Assembly: GCA_002354055.1 (NCBI GenBank)
Contig: DEKW01000006.1
Location: 1 to 64,000, forward strand
Reading direction: 5' to 3'
DNA length: 64,000 bases
Origin: Bacteroidales bacterium UBA2712
GTDB taxonomy: Bacteria; Bacteroidota; Bacteroidia; Bacteroidales; Paludibacteraceae
Part shown: in pieces, positions 8,956 through 19,182 of the stretch
Layout: each line of letters opens with the position of its first letter
Numbering within the stretch: position 1 is the first letter of the stretch
Translations under genes and position numbers: made by a program
Notes under the pieces: generated by a model
The model's database searches: none
Told to the model about the DNA's origin: nothing
What the model saw: the letters and a program-made list of their open reading frames with translations, nothing else

Positions 8956-10249
8956 ATCCTTCTTCTAAACATTTCAAACCCGCAGGACCGATTCGCTCCA
9001 GGCGTTTGAACGGATACCCCTGTACGTGTTTGCGCCATCGGATACGGTTCAGATCGATGACCTCGATATGAGAACCGTCTTCGTTAAATAATATATTTCC
9101 TTGCGAGTAGTCCGGATGCCAGATGCCGCGTTGGTGCAGATCCGCCGTAAACCGTCCGATAGCCCGTAATATCTGCGCCCTGTTTGGGAAATCCGGATGC
9201 TCGATGAGGTCGATGAACGTAAATGGACATTCCGATTGTCGGCATGCGTACCAACTCTCCCGTAATACTCCGCAGACCCGAACCTCGCGGTAGGCAACCG
9301 GCGCCGGGGTCAGTCCTTCCATCCTGAGCGCATACTCATAGCTCCGACGGGCTTTGCTCTTACCGAAGATCCCGTACCAGATCCCGCGCCAGAGACTCGG
9401 CGTAGCAAATTGTTTGACGACCACACCTTTCGTCAGTCGTAGGATATTCCGCCGCGCATCAATGATCTCGCCTTCCTCCCATCGGTCAAAATCACCGACT
9501 TGCTTTACAGAGCGGAAGAAATTAAGGAACCGGCTCCAGGAACGATGGTAATGCAGCGGTCCGCCCAAGTAGCGCTCCATATATGCCGGATGGCGGCGGT
9601 TGATAGCATCGACAATCAGGCGTTTCTGATCTTTGGCTTTCTTGCGCCGTGAGTGCGGCAGGACGCGGTAGTAAAGACCGACTTCGTCCAAGCGGATGTA
9701 TGTACCGCCTAACGCCATGATGGAGAGCCAGAAATCCCAATCTTCCCGATAGATCTCCTCTTCGCAGAACCCTCCTACGCGTTGCCAATCGGCTTTGCGG
9801 AAAAGGGAAGCGATGTGAATCATGTTTCTGCGCGCCAATAACTCAGGAGAGTACGGCGGGAGTTTCCATTCGCCCTCTTTGGCTCCGAAGAACTCGGCTT
9901 TGCAACTAATAACCCTCACCTCATCGGCTATTCTATCCATCGCGTGGGAGATATAGTCGGGGGCTATCTTGTCATCCGCATCGACAGGAAGTATCCATTC
10001 TCCCTTCGCCTCACGGATAGCATGGTTGCGCGCCGCAGAAACCCCGGCGTTCTCCTGGTGCATGACAATCACCTCCGGATGAGCCTTGGCAAACGCCTCC
10101 GCTACCGCCCGGCTCTCGTCCTTCGAGCCGTCGTCCATGACGATCACCTCTATCGGCCGGTAGGAGGACGCAACAATGCTCTCCAGCGCTTCGCCGACGT
10201 ACGGCGCAGCGTTATATAGGGGCACTATGACGGATACTAAGGGCTTCAT
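8930..10249 (-). CDS. Glycosyltransferase family 2 fused to LPS-kinase-like domain
   Basis: 439 residues. Residues 1-220 are a GT2 (GT-A) domain: SVIVPLYNAAPYVGEAL start, MDDGS (38-42) and DAD (90-92) for UDP-sugar/metal binding, ED (169-170) as likely base. Residues 260-439 resemble Kdo/heptose kinases of the WaaP/InaA type: Lys279 in VVVKQF, catalytic loop HPDYSQGN (378-385), metal-binding Asp399 in VIDLN. So one chain may both add a sugar and phosphorylate an LPS core residue in the cytoplasm. Overlaps the upstream glycosyltransferase by ATGA and the ligase gene downstream. The kinase has DLN in place of DFG, as in WaaP-like kinases. Confidence 0.88.
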   Translation of the reverse strand: MKPLVSVIVPLYNAAPYVGEALESIVASSYRPIEVIVMDDGSKDESRAVAEAFAKAHPEVIVMHQENAGVSAARNHAIREAKGEWILPVDADDKIAPDYISHAMDRIADEVRVISCKAEFFGAKEGEWKLPPYSPELLARRNMIHIASLFRKADWQRVGGFCEEEIYREDWDFWLSIMALGGTYIRLDEVGLYYRVLPHSRRKKAKDQKRLIVDAINRRHPAYMERYLGGPLHYHRSWSRFLNFFRSVKQVGDFDRWEEGEIIDARRNILRLTKGVVVKQFATPSLWRGIWYGIFGKSKARRSYEYALRMEGLTPAPVAYREVRVCGVLRESWYACRQSECPFTFIDLIEHPDFPNRAQILRAIGRFTADLHQRGIWHPDYSQGNILFNEDGSHIEVIDLNRIRWRKHVQGYPFKRLERIGPAGLKCLEEGYEQVQRHH

Positions 10250-10974
10250 ATCTTATCACGATGTTGGGTGATCTTACGCCAATAATAAAGCAAGGGGTTC
10301 GTATATTTGAGTTGTTTCCACGGCCGGCTGGAGTGGGGCTTGTGGAGCACCGGATTGCTGATGAGCAAGAGGTTCTCAAACCCTAATTCGGTTGACTTAT
10401 GGCTGATGGTGACGTCGTACCAGTTCTTGCTGGTGTCCAGTTGCTCAAAATCAAAGGCTCTCAGGAACTCGACCGTCAGTAGCGTGCAGCAGAAGGAGAA
10501 ACGCTTCTTACACGCGCCGTCCTCATGTATCTTCCGTGCGTACTCGTACGGGAAATTCACTTCCCCTTGTTCATTGACCGTCACGGCGGCAACCATGCCG
10601 GTTGGTTTCTCGCCGCGGGTTTTTCTTCCGGCTACTAACTTTGCTATGGTGTCCGGCCGGATGATTACATCGCTCTCGATGATCACCAGATCTCTGCCTT
10701 GCTCCAGACACTCCCGCTGCGAACGAACCAGGACCCATCGGTAGTTAGGCGAGGGATGATCTGTCTCCCGACCGATATGCACCACGCGGATACCTAACTC
10801 CTCGCTCAGCGCATCTAACCGCGCTGCGTTCTCGTCTGTCGAGTTGTCGTCATAGACGGTCATTGTGTGCCCAGACGCGACGATCGCGCGGATGGCTTCT
10901 TCTGCCGTCACGAGTGAGTCTTTGACAGGCATGATGATATGTACTATGGGGTCATGTGCCATTTTATTTACCAT
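10246..10974 (-). CDS. Glycosyltransferase family 2 protein
   Basis: About 242 residues. GT2 features: VHIIMPVKDS at the N-terminus, YDDNSTDE as nucleotide-binding Asp-Asp, IIESDVII in place of DxD. Likely adds a sugar to the LPS core or a related surface glycan on the cytoplasmic face. Start chosen at ATG 10974, which overlaps the stop of the upstream Wzi-like gene (coupled translation); ATG 10962 (MAHDPIV) is equally possible. A longer frame to 11079 lies entirely inside the upstream gene and is unlikely. Confidence 0.88.
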   Translation of the reverse strand: MVNKMAHDPIVHIIMPVKDSLVTAEEAIRAIVASGHTMTVYDDNSTDENAARLDALSEELGIRVVHIGRETDHPSPNYRWVLVRSQRECLEQGRDLVIIESDVIIRPDTIAKLVAGRKTRGEKPTGMVAAVTVNEQGEVNFPYEYARKIHEDGACKKRFSFCCTLLTVEFLRAFDFEQLDTSKNWYDVTISHKSTELGFENLLLISNPVLHKPHSSRPWKQLKYTNPLLYYWRKITQHRDKI

Positions 10975-12482
10975 TTTGTGATGATACCTCTTTTGGCGAT
11001 AGTGATTTGTGCTCCGAAGGTGTTTCCCCACTGCGAACCGAAATCGCCGGCTAACCGAAGCCCGAACTCTAATCCCCAAGCCTGCGGCACCGCTTTGACT
11101 ACTTCTAACAACACTGCTGTGTTCGTACTGAGTACTGCGCGCGAGGAGTTATCATTGCCGTAGTTGCGGGCGTATGAGGTCTTGATGCGGTATTTGTATC
11201 CGTATATGTTTCCGCGCACGCCCACGTGATGTACGCGCGCACGACTGTTGAGCGTATGGATCGTGCCGTCCTCGTTATACAGCGGAGAGGTGATGAACGG
11301 CGTACCCATGGAGCGGTAGAAATAGTTCCAGCCGTTCTGAAAAACGAAATTCTGGTAGTAGTTGTCATTACCGGCAAAACATAATCCGTCCCGGTCGTGC
11401 CAAGGACCGGATTGATCGGTGGTGTTGAGAAACTCATACGTCACTCCCTCGATGAACGGCCAACGGCTCTGTTTCATACCGATACCCCATAATCCGTCAG
11501 CGATATTCTGTCCCAAACCGATGAAGGAGAAATTGTCCTCAAAGAAATTCTGCCAATAGATATTCACTTCCCATCCTTTGCCTTTGCCGGTAAGCATGAG
11601 TTGCTGGCTGCCTACATGATTGCCCTGTGCGTTCTGCTGGTCGTTTCGCATATTGCCGCCGGATTTGGCCATAAGTACGTTTATGAAGGCATCGAGACCG
11701 CTGCCGATATCGCCCCAAATGGGACTGATACCGCCCCACTGCGCTGCGTGATGAAACTCATAACTGATATTTACCGGCAGCCGTCCTCCGAACCGTACGC
11801 CGGCGAACTTATGGTGGAGAAAACTCCGGCGCATATATACATTATCCGCCATCCATGCATGGGTCAAACCGCCTTTGATCTCGAAATAACCGAAGAGCCC
11901 CGGGAAGGGGCGGTATTGATCAATGCCGATAGTCACGTGCGGCAAGGGTTGACTGTTTCCCGAGAAGATCATTGAACCCATCGTCAGTGCTGTGTCCTGC
12001 GTCTCGTAAATCATCGGTCGAATACCCGCGGTGATATCAAAGAGATAGAGTCTCACATGGGCGTATGCAAGATTGAAATAACCGGTGCCGTAGTTTTGCA
12101 TCGGCTTGAACGGTGCACCCGGAATAGGCGATTGTACCCTTCCGGTCATTTGGACCGCAAAATCAAAATCCCACCACCGCTCGGAGTGTACTGCTTCCTT
12201 ATAGATTCCTGCGGTCAGGTTACCGCTGAAAGGCGACGCACTCACATCTCCGTGGGTACCGCTTTGCAGCCAGAACGGTGCATACTTTCCGCTGGAGGCT
12301 ACGGCACTCACGCCGGCGCTCCAACGCAAGGTGTCCGCACCATGAGACACACTATCCCGGATGCCTGTAGGCCACCACCGCCAACTCAACTCCCGCGCCT
12401 GTAATGATACAGAGAAGAGCAGTACTATGAGTATAATCTTATTCTTCAAACCGATACAACTGATTGTCTGTTTTCCATTCAT
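10968..12482 (-). CDS. Wzi-like capsule assembly outer-membrane barrel
   Basis: About 504 residues with signal sequence KNKIILIVLLFSVSLQA and a barrel carrying the Wzi/Cap_assembly pattern (SAVASSGKYAPFWLQSG near the N-terminus, GYFEIKGGLTHAW mid-protein). The family binds capsular or exopolysaccharide at the cell surface. Start uncertain: ATG 12482 overlaps the upstream Kelch gene by 44 bp, whereas a TTG at 12449 would give a perfect signal peptide and only an 11-bp overlap. In the leftward envelope operon between the Kelch lipoprotein and a GT2. Confidence 0.82.
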   Translation of the reverse strand: MNGKQTISCIGLKNKIILIVLLFSVSLQARELSWRWWPTGIRDSVSHGADTLRWSAGVSAVASSGKYAPFWLQSGTHGDVSASPFSGNLTAGIYKEAVHSERWWDFDFAVQMTGRVQSPIPGAPFKPMQNYGTGYFNLAYAHVRLYLFDITAGIRPMIYETQDTALTMGSMIFSGNSQPLPHVTIGIDQYRPFPGLFGYFEIKGGLTHAWMADNVYMRRSFLHHKFAGVRFGGRLPVNISYEFHHAAQWGGISPIWGDIGSGLDAFINVLMAKSGGNMRNDQQNAQGNHVGSQQLMLTGKGKGWEVNIYWQNFFEDNFSFIGLGQNIADGLWGIGMKQSRWPFIEGVTYEFLNTTDQSGPWHDRDGLCFAGNDNYYQNFVFQNGWNYFYRSMGTPFITSPLYNEDGTIHTLNSRARVHHVGVRGNIYGYKYRIKTSYARNYGNDNSSRAVLSTNTAVLLEVVKAVPQAWGLEFGLRLAGDFGSQWGNTFGAQITIAKRGIITKW

Positions 12483-13413
12483 CCCCTGTCTCGCCAAGCC
12501 CTATATAAACCCGCTTGCCGATAGCGAAAGAGATATGATTGATTCTTCCTTCGGGCAGGTTTCCGATATATGTCCATCGGTCCGTCAGGGGATCGTAACG
12601 CCGGATATCCCGCAGGTTCTCCCCGGTTGTGTTCACGCCGCCGTAATGGGTGCCGCCGGAGAGATAGATATACCGGTCTGTAGCGGTACTCGCCGCTAAT
12701 GTGCGTTTGGGTCCGGGAACGTCGCTTCGTGGTTCCCATCGCTTGCCATCCACTAACTCGCCCCACCAGTTGAGGCTGAATCGGTAGTAGCCTGTTCCCA
12801 TGAAATGCCGTCCCTGGCAGGTACACCCTGTGCCGCCGAACGAACGGGTAGGGAAATCAAACATCCCGGCACCCACATCGATGCTGTCCCATCGGTCGGC
12901 AGCGATATCATAGCGGAACATGTCTCGCCGGTAGTTCCAGCAAAAACCATAGCCCACGTATAACTCCCCTTCTCCGACAAACGCCGTTGCGCAGTCGGTA
13001 TAATGGTTCGGGTAATTCGCTAACTGCTTCCATTGATTGCTCTCGGGAGTGTACTCCCAGAAATCTCTGAGGTACGAGCTGTCACGTCCGTGCAGACCGC
13101 TGAAACCCAGACCGAGATAGACCTTGTCGTCCGCTACGCAGGCTGCAGGATTGACGCGTGCCTTCAGAGGCGTGGTGCCGAGGCAGGTCCATTGATCTGC
13201 CTCCGGGTTATACCGCCAGAGGTCGTTCTGAGCAACACCTGCGCTATCTCTGCCTGCGAAGACATATGCCTCGCCATGGATGACAAAACATGCCGCACTC
13301 GCACGGGCCGACGGCATCGGCGCGCAGGGGAGTAACGCCACCTCTATCTCCGGTTTCTCAGCGCTGCAGGCTATGAGAAACAGGCATAGTACTATGTACA
13401 GAAACTTACGCAT
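12439..13413 (-). CDS. Kelch-repeat beta-propeller lipoprotein
   Basis: 324 residues. Lipoprotein signal with lipobox LIAC (Cys16), then about six Kelch-type blades with the recurring pattern GxxYVFAGRD ... DLWRYNPEADQW and related strings. Predicted to be lipid-anchored in the periplasm or at the surface, as a binding scaffold rather than an enzyme. It sits two bases after the LtaS-like gene and overlaps the Wzi-like gene, so it may help the same glycan machinery; the ligand is unknown. Confidence 0.82.
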   Translation of the reverse strand: MRKFLYIVLCLFLIACSAEKPEIEVALLPCAPMPSARASAACFVIHGEAYVFAGRDSAGVAQNDLWRYNPEADQWTCLGTTPLKARVNPAACVADDKVYLGLGFSGLHGRDSSYLRDFWEYTPESNQWKQLANYPNHYTDCATAFVGEGELYVGYGFCWNYRRDMFRYDIAADRWDSIDVGAGMFDFPTRSFGGTGCTCQGRHFMGTGYYRFSLNWWGELVDGKRWEPRSDVPGPKRTLAASTATDRYIYLSGGTHYGGVNTTGENLRDIRRYDPLTDRWTYIGNLPEGRINHISFAIGKRVYIGLGETGDEWKTDNQLYRFEE

Positions 13414-13415
13414 AC

Positions 13416-15356
13416 TTATTTTTTCTCCTCGCTTACGGTCAACTCATCATGGATCATACGATGAATATATTGCTGGATATAAGCTTTCAGGTAGTCCTCT
13501 ATGGGCGCTATCCGCTCCGGGGAGATAGTCTTTGCCAGATTGTTCTTGATATATCGGTCATTACGATAGTCATAAACTCCGGTTATGTTCTCACCGTCAA
13601 ACTGCAGCAGCAAGCTGTCCGAGAAGATCTGATAGACCGGCGCATTGTAGCATACGGCGTAGGGGTGTTTCTTCTTTTTGGTCAGCGCATTCTCGCCAAA
13701 GGCAAAATACGGTTCGTCGTAACCCAACCATCCCATGACGGACGGCATGATATCCGTTTGACTAATAACATCTTCTCGAAGCTCCGGCATTAACTGCGGG
13801 TGATAGAACGCAATAGGAATCTCGTATAAACCGCGGGAATTGGTATATTCCGGCAGACTCAGTTCATTCGTATGGTCAGCCATGATCACAAAGAGCGTAT
13901 GCTCGAACCAAGGCTGCTTGCTCACGTTCTCAAAGAACCGCCGCAGGGCATGATCGGCATAGCCCAACGGTTCGTGGATAGGCAGATTACCTTTCGGGAA
14001 AGAATCTTTATACTGCGAAGGCACCTTAAACGGATGATGGCTCGAAGCGGTGAAGACCGCCGTCATGAACGGTTCTTGCATCGTGCTCATCGTATTGGCA
14101 TAATATTGCAGGAACGGTTCGTCCCAGATAGCCCAAGTGCCGTCATACTGCGACTCGTCATTAAACTCCGTCATGCCGTAGTACGCACCGAATCCCGCCG
14201 AACGGGCGTATGCCTGAAATCCCATGCTTCCGTTGGGGGCACCATGGAAGAATGCCGTGGTGTAGCCTTTCTTGCCTAACCGCTCTGCAATGGAAGACAC
14301 CTCGTTGGTCGAATAGGGGCTTACGATGTACGGCTCAATGAGCATCGGGATAGATGACAGCACCGAGGGCATGGCATCTACGCTTTTACGCCCCGAAGCA
14401 TAGGAGTAGCGGAATGTCACGCTCTGTGCCAGCAGGCTGTCCAAGAACGGCGTGTACCCCGCGTAACCCGGTATATCTTTGTTGAAGAATCCTATGTACT
14501 CTTTGCTGCACGACTCCCAGATGATCACTACCACGTTGTCCGGCCGCATCTTATCGCTCTCCGCCGGATGGATCGGACTCATGTGTCTCTCTACTTCGTC
14601 GGCAGGGAAATAGTTCTTCTCCACGTACGGGGCGCTCTCAATCGTCTTCATGAGCGAGAAAGGCGTATTCAGCACCAACGCACTCTCCCGCGGCGCATTG
14701 GTATATTGCAAGGCATTGCTGAGTGTGATCGGGCGGGTGTATGCGCCAAAACCGCCACGGATACCGATGATAGAGAAATAGACGGCGGTAACGAAAACCA
14801 ATGCCTCTACAGGATAATAGACATACGGTTTCACACGCGGCAGCGCAAACGTCCTGCGGGTGCAATAGAAGAAGGTCAATAGCACGGCGATACCCATCAG
14901 GACGACATACCAGTATTCGACGATGCCGTTAGCAAGGATGATACCGATGTTATCTTCATTCGACAACTCCGTGAAGGACGCACAGGTAGCGCGGCGATCC
15001 GTAAAACGGATATAGACACTGTCCGCGGCATCCACAATCATGCCGATGGCATTTGGCACCCAGTACAACCAGAGTAAGACCTTCTGATAGACCGTATTCT
15101 CACGCCATGCAGCGGGGAAGGGCAGAAGCGAACCGATGATGTACAGCGAACTGAGATACAGGATAGCCGTCAGGTCAAACCGTGTACCACCTAATAGGAT
15201 CTCTACCAGATGCTGCGTGTCCATGTTGGGGAAAATACTCCGATCCATGTAGTAGCAAGAAAGGCGCAGGATGGAGTACAACACCATCACCAACGCGATA
15301 TTACACGCTACGACGATCAAGGGGTGTTCCCAAAATGCTTGTAGTCGGTTCTTCAT
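13416..15356 (-). CDS. LTA-synthase-like membrane sulfatase-fold enzyme (second of two)
   Basis: 646 residues: five membrane helices in the first 200 residues, then a periplasmic sulfatase-fold domain. Active-site landmarks: Glu in VVIIWES, probable nucleophile Ser in SGRKSVDAMPS, HHPF, and MADHTNE with Asp-His metal ligands. The family moves phosphoglycerol or related groups from membrane lipid onto a glycan. Only distantly similar to the copy at 5.9-7.7 kb (Ser versus Thr at the nucleophile position), so the two probably act on different acceptors. Seven bases from lptB. Confidence 0.9.
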   Translation of the reverse strand: MKNRLQAFWEHPLIVVACNIALVMVLYSILRLSCYYMDRSIFPNMDTQHLVEILLGGTRFDLTAILYLSSLYIIGSLLPFPAAWRENTVYQKVLLWLYWVPNAIGMIVDAADSVYIRFTDRRATCASFTELSNEDNIGIILANGIVEYWYVVLMGIAVLLTFFYCTRRTFALPRVKPYVYYPVEALVFVTAVYFSIIGIRGGFGAYTRPITLSNALQYTNAPRESALVLNTPFSLMKTIESAPYVEKNYFPADEVERHMSPIHPAESDKMRPDNVVVIIWESCSKEYIGFFNKDIPGYAGYTPFLDSLLAQSVTFRYSYASGRKSVDAMPSVLSSIPMLIEPYIVSPYSTNEVSSIAERLGKKGYTTAFFHGAPNGSMGFQAYARSAGFGAYYGMTEFNDESQYDGTWAIWDEPFLQYYANTMSTMQEPFMTAVFTASSHHPFKVPSQYKDSFPKGNLPIHEPLGYADHALRRFFENVSKQPWFEHTLFVIMADHTNELSLPEYTNSRGLYEIPIAFYHPQLMPELREDVISQTDIMPSVMGWLGYDEPYFAFGENALTKKKKHPYAVCYNAPVYQIFSDSLLLQFDGENITGVYDYRNDRYIKNNLAKTISPERIAPIEDYLKAYIQQYIHRMIHDELTVSEEKK

Positions 15357-15363
15357 GATGCGG

Positions 15364-16110
15364 TTATTCCTCTACTCTCGTTTTGCGTTTTAACTCAAAG
15401 TCACGGCCCAGGTAGTTCTGTCTCACTACCGGATTGGCCGCTAACTCCTCCGGTGTACCGTGGAAGAGGATCTTTCCTTCAAACAGCAGGTACGCCCGGT
15501 CGGTGATCATCAGTGTCTCATCGACGTTATGGTCGGTGATGAGGATGCCGATGTTCTTGTCTTTGAGCCGCCAAACGACGTCCTGGATCTCCTGCACAGC
15601 GATCGGATCAACACCTGCGAAAGGTTCATCCAACATGACGAATTTCGGCTCGATTGCCAGACACCGCGCGATCTCCGTACGCCGTCTCTCGCCACCGCTC
15701 AAGCGGTCACCGAGGTTCTTGCGTACGTGCGCTAGGTTAAACTCCTTGATCAGGCTCTCTAACTTCTCTTCCTGATAGTCCTTGCTGAAATCCGTCAACT
15801 CCAGCACCGAGCGGATATTATCCTCTACGGTCATCTTGCGGAAGACACTCGCCTCCTGCGGTAGGTAGCCGATACCCATCTTCGCCCGTTTGTACATCGG
15901 GTACGAAGTGATATCCTGATCGTTGAGGAATATCTTACCGTTATTGGCGGCCACCAGACCGGTCGTCATGTAGAAAGTCGTGGTCTTGCCGGCTCCGTTT
16001 GGACCCAGCAGACCCACTATCTCCCCTTGCTCCAGCTGGATAGAGACGTCATCGACCACGGTTCTCTTGCCGTATTTCTTAACCAGATGTTCTGTACGTA
16101 ATTTATCCAT
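15364..16110 (-). CDS. lptB: LPS export ABC transporter ATP-binding protein LptB
   Basis: 248 residues. ATPase that powers extraction of LPS from the inner membrane through LptFGC. Walker [11 protein letters not shown]-loop, signature LSGGERRR, Walker [13 protein letters not shown], switch His in ITDHNV; the spacing and SGGERRR variant are characteristic of LptB rather than other ABC ATPases. Placed directly before the LtaS-like enzyme and glycan genes, consistent with an LPS function for that operon. Confidence 0.95.
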   Translation of the reverse strand: MDKLRTEHLVKKYGKRTVVDDVSIQLEQGEIVGLLGPNGAGKTTTFYMTTGLVAANNGKIFLNDQDITSYPMYKRAKMGIGYLPQEASVFRKMTVEDNIRSVLELTDFSKDYQEEKLESLIKEFNLAHVRKNLGDRLSGGERRRTEIARCLAIEPKFVMLDEPFAGVDPIAVQEIQDVVWRLKDKNIGILITDHNVDETLMITDRAYLLFEGKILFHGTPEELAANPVVRQNYLGRDFELKRKTRVEE

Positions 16111-16199
16111 AAACTATGCATGTCCTTACTATGTCGTATGTATATCGTATCCTGCACCACCCTATAATATACTATGTATATTATCCCGTGAAGTTTAAT
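16111..16199. repeat. Heptad-like words between xth and lptB
   Basis: The only real gap (89 bp) in the leftward operon. It contains words TATGTCG, TATGTAT, ATCGTAT and ATACTATGTATAT. No -33/-7 pair or terminator is seen on the minus strand. Confidence 0.45.
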
Positions 16200-16961
16200 T
16201 TATGCGATTTCTACCATCACCGGGCAGTGGTCGCTATGCACAGCGTCGGTCAGGATCTTTCCGTCTTTCAGTCTCCCGCGCAGACTCTCGCTGACCCATA
16301 GATAGTCGATACGCCATCCTACGTTTCTTGCTCTTGCACCTGCTCGCCACGACCACCAGCTATACCGCTCGGCACTCTGGTCAAAGACGCGGAAGGAGTC
16401 CACCAGACCGCTGGCTTCCCATCTGTCCATCCACTCGCGCTCTTCGGGTAAGAAACCCGACACGCCGATCTGCCGCTCGGGGTGATTGATATCAATCGGC
16501 TTATGGCAGATATTATAATCGCCGCAGATGACGATGTTCGGTCGCTCTTTACGCAACTCATTGACCCAGACGAGGAAATCCTCGAGAAACTCCATCTTAA
16601 ACTCCTGACGGATATCTCCTGTTGTGCCGCTGGGGATATAGGCATCGACGATGGTCAAATCGCCGAAATCCACACGCAGTACGCGTCCCTCTCGGTCGTA
16701 TTTTGGGTTGCTCATACCGACCACCACTTTGTCCGGCTCTTGCTTCGTGAAGATACACACGCCCGAGTAGCCTTTCTTTTCCGCGGAGTGGATATAACTA
16801 TGATACCCCAACTCTTGAAACGCCATCACGTCAATCTGTTCCGGCTGCGCTTTGCTTTCCTGGATGCAGAAGACATCAGGACTCTCACTCTGTAACCACT
16901 CCAGCAACCCTTTGCCGATTGCCGAACGGATACCGTTTAAATTATAACTGATGATTTTCAT
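16200..16961 (-). CDS. xth: Exodeoxyribonuclease III
   Basis: 253 residues of the ExoIII/APE1 fold: metal-dependent AP endonuclease and 3' exonuclease in base-excision repair. Motifs: [16 protein letters not shown] (metal Glu), [24 protein letters not shown] (catalytic Asp-Asn), WRIDYLWVS, and SDHCPV (catalytic Asp-His). Overlaps the end of the upstream protease gene by ATGA. Confidence 0.95.
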   Translation of the reverse strand: MKIISYNLNGIRSAIGKGLLEWLQSESPDVFCIQESKAQPEQIDVMAFQELGYHSYIHSAEKKGYSGVCIFTKQEPDKVVVGMSNPKYDREGRVLRVDFGDLTIVDAYIPSGTTGDIRQEFKMEFLEDFLVWVNELRKERPNIVICGDYNICHKPIDINHPERQIGVSGFLPEEREWMDRWEASGLVDSFRVFDQSAERYSWWSWRAGARARNVGWRIDYLWVSESLRGRLKDGKILTDAVHSDHCPVMVEIA

Positions 16962-18412
16962 AACACTCTGCCTAAAATATCATATTCTTTCTCTCCGCGC
17001 AGAATCACCACGCGGCCGTCGCGCAGTATTTTCCGTGGTTTGGAAAGGGCCCCCGTTTCCTGCGTATCCAGTTCGGTCGGTGTACCGCCGCCGTTCACTT
17101 TGAAGGTGATGAGGCCGTTTGCCTCGGCAATGTCTGTCACCTGATACTCAGTTACCCGAGTAAACGAGGTACTGCCGGTAGGATACGCGTCACCGGACTT
17201 GCCGTACCAACTGGCGTTAGGATAGGCAGGGGCTGATCCGTCTGCCTCAAGGAGGTCGATACATATAGCGCTAGCGCTATAATTAACTCTATTGTATTTC
17301 CATTTTTGGGAATCGTACGTCACTTTGGTGACAAGCATACCATGCCCGGGGAGGTATGCATCCCAACCTGCCTTCTGACGGTTCTCCAAGAGATAGAACA
17401 CATTAGGATTCGGTGAGAGAATATCGGCTATCGCACTACCGTTAGCCGTTATATAAGCAGCGCTCTGTGTGGTGTTGATATCGCCTAATTGTACATCGTA
17501 TGCTTGGTTTAGCAGCATCGGTTCGAGCCATCCCATAAACCACCGCTCATAGGCGGAATAAGCAGCAGGAGTCTTACCGTCGTTGCCGTAGCAATAATCC
17601 ATAATATCCCAGTATCCGGAGGTCTTATGAGTGGCATTATCGTTGGTGGAATATACATCCGGCAAGCCCATGCCGTGACCGAACTCATGGCAAGCCAAAC
17701 CTACACCGGCTATGACAGCAGTGGATGCATCACTGAGGAAACCGTCTAATTCGCTGCTTACTTCGTAATCGTTAATTGTCAGACCGTCAAAGACTGTCGG
17801 TTGTCCATGACTGCCGGCTTCGGCAATGGTCCAGTAATGCGGCCAAATCAAAGCATTCGGATTGTCGACCCACGTCGGACTATCGCTTGCAGGAGGACCG
17901 GCAAAGAGGCAATACATCAGATCGACTTTGTCGTCTCCATCCAGATTATACAGCGTGAAATCCAACGAGTCGTCCATCAGCGCGCAAGCTTCAAGAACTA
18001 ATTTGGATGCGCAATCACTATATTGAGTGGAAGTCCCACTCACCGTCACCGGTCCGTAGATATCGAACTGCGGATTATATTCTCCGTAGGACTGATCATA
18101 GAAATACTGCCTTACCGAGCCCGTAGCACCATCTTTGATGTAGTTGACGGCGTTGAACATCGAGTCCACATCGGCGCGGTCGATGCGATAACTCATGTCG
18201 GGATAATTCACCAAGATAACCGGCACGCGCAGAAAGGTCTTTCGTACGCCTACAGCCTGTTCGCGCATCGGGGCTTGCATGCCGGAAGCCTTTTGCATCA
18301 ACCGCACTTGGCGGTTATAACCCACAGTATCTTCCCCACTGCGCGGAGGCACGATAGCCCACGCGGAGATGCTTAGACTGAATACTATCAAAAGGAAAAA
18401 TGCTTTTCTCAT
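16958..18412 (-). CDS. Secreted M6-family metalloprotease with C-terminal sorting tail
   Basis: 484 residues. Signal peptide [20 protein letters not shown]6 (immune inhibitor A-type) catalytic domain with zinc motif [11 protein letters not shown] near residue 240 and a Met-turn in YWDIMDYC. After the catalytic domain a short linker leads to the tail [22 protein letters not shown], shared with four other proteins here and read as a T9SS sorting signal. Probably surface-attached or released and degrading extracellular proteins. Eleven bases from mlaF and overlapping xth, an unexpected operon position for a secreted enzyme. Confidence 0.9.
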   Translation of the reverse strand: MRKAFFLLIVFSLSISAWAIVPPRSGEDTVGYNRQVRLMQKASGMQAPMREQAVGVRKTFLRVPVILVNYPDMSYRIDRADVDSMFNAVNYIKDGATGSVRQYFYDQSYGEYNPQFDIYGPVTVSGTSTQYSDCASKLVLEACALMDDSLDFTLYNLDGDDKVDLMYCLFAGPPASDSPTWVDNPNALIWPHYWTIAEAGSHGQPTVFDGLTINDYEVSSELDGFLSDASTAVIAGVGLACHEFGHGMGLPDVYSTNDNATHKTSGYWDIMDYCYGNDGKTPAAYSAYERWFMGWLEPMLLNQAYDVQLGDINTTQSAAYITANGSAIADILSPNPNVFYLLENRQKAGWDAYLPGHGMLVTKVTYDSQKWKYNRVNYSASAICIDLLEADGSAPAYPNASWYGKSGDAYPTGSTSFTRVTEYQVTDIAEANGLITFKVNGGGTPTELDTQETGALSKPRKILRDGRVVILRGEKEYDILGRVL

Positions 18413-18423
18413 TTTGTACTGTA

Positions 18424-19182
18424 TTAACTGTTGGCTTGTTTCACTTTCTTGAATAACTCGCTGGCAAAAACAAAATCATTGAGCGCTTCGTTGTCGCTCG
18501 TCATAATCTCATGGCGTGAGCCTTGCCACTCTTTCTTACCGCCTTTGAGGAAGAGGATGTTATCCCCGATCTCCATGATGGAGTTCATGTCGTGGCTGTT
18601 GACGATGGTGCAGATGTTGTACTCCTTCGTGATATCCTGTATCAGCGCATCAATCACCAGACTCGTTCGTGGATCCAGACCGGAGTTGGGCTCGTCGCAG
18701 AAGAGGTACTTAGGCTCCAAGACAATCGCCCGAGCAATTGCTACACGTTTCTGCTGACCGCCGCTGATCTCGCTTGGCATGAGGTTCCATACCCGCTCCG
18801 GCATCTCTACTCTGCGGAGGCAGAACTCCGCACGCTCCCGCATCTCCTCGCGGCTCTTTTGAGAGAACATCTCCATCGGAAAGAGCACATTCTCCATTAC
18901 CGTCATGGAGTCGAATAAGGCACTGCCTTGAAACAACATTCCCACCTCGCGATGCAATAAACGGATATCCTTGCTCTTCATTTGCGCTAAGTCGCGACCA
19001 TCGTATAAGATATGTCCGCTATCGACGTCGTGCAGACCGATCAGACTCTTCATTAGCACCGTCTTGCCGCTACCGGACTGACCGATGATCATGTTCACCT
19101 CGCCATCCCGCATCTCCGTACTCACGTGGTTTAGTACCACGTTTCCGTCGAAACTCTTCACTACATCTTTGACTTCAATCAT
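18424..19182 (-). CDS. mlaF: MlaF-like phospholipid transporter ATP-binding protein
   Basis: 252 residues. ABC ATPase of the Mla system that moves phospholipids between membranes and keeps lipid asymmetry. Walker A GQSGSGKTV, signature ISGGQQKRVAIARAI, Walker B YLFCDEPNSGLDP, switch His in NSHD. Overlaps mlaE by 4 bp. MlaD and periplasmic MlaC are not adjacent. Confidence 0.92.
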   Translation of the reverse strand: MIEVKDVVKSFDGNVVLNHVSTEMRDGEVNMIIGQSGSGKTVLMKSLIGLHDVDSGHILYDGRDLAQMKSKDIRLLHREVGMLFQGSALFDSMTVMENVLFPMEMFSQKSREEMRERAEFCLRRVEMPERVWNLMPSEISGGQQKRVAIARAIVLEPKYLFCDEPNSGLDPRTSLVIDALIQDITKEYNICTIVNSHDMNSIMEIGDNILFLKGGKKEWQGSRHEIMTSDNEALNDFVFASELFKKVKQANS

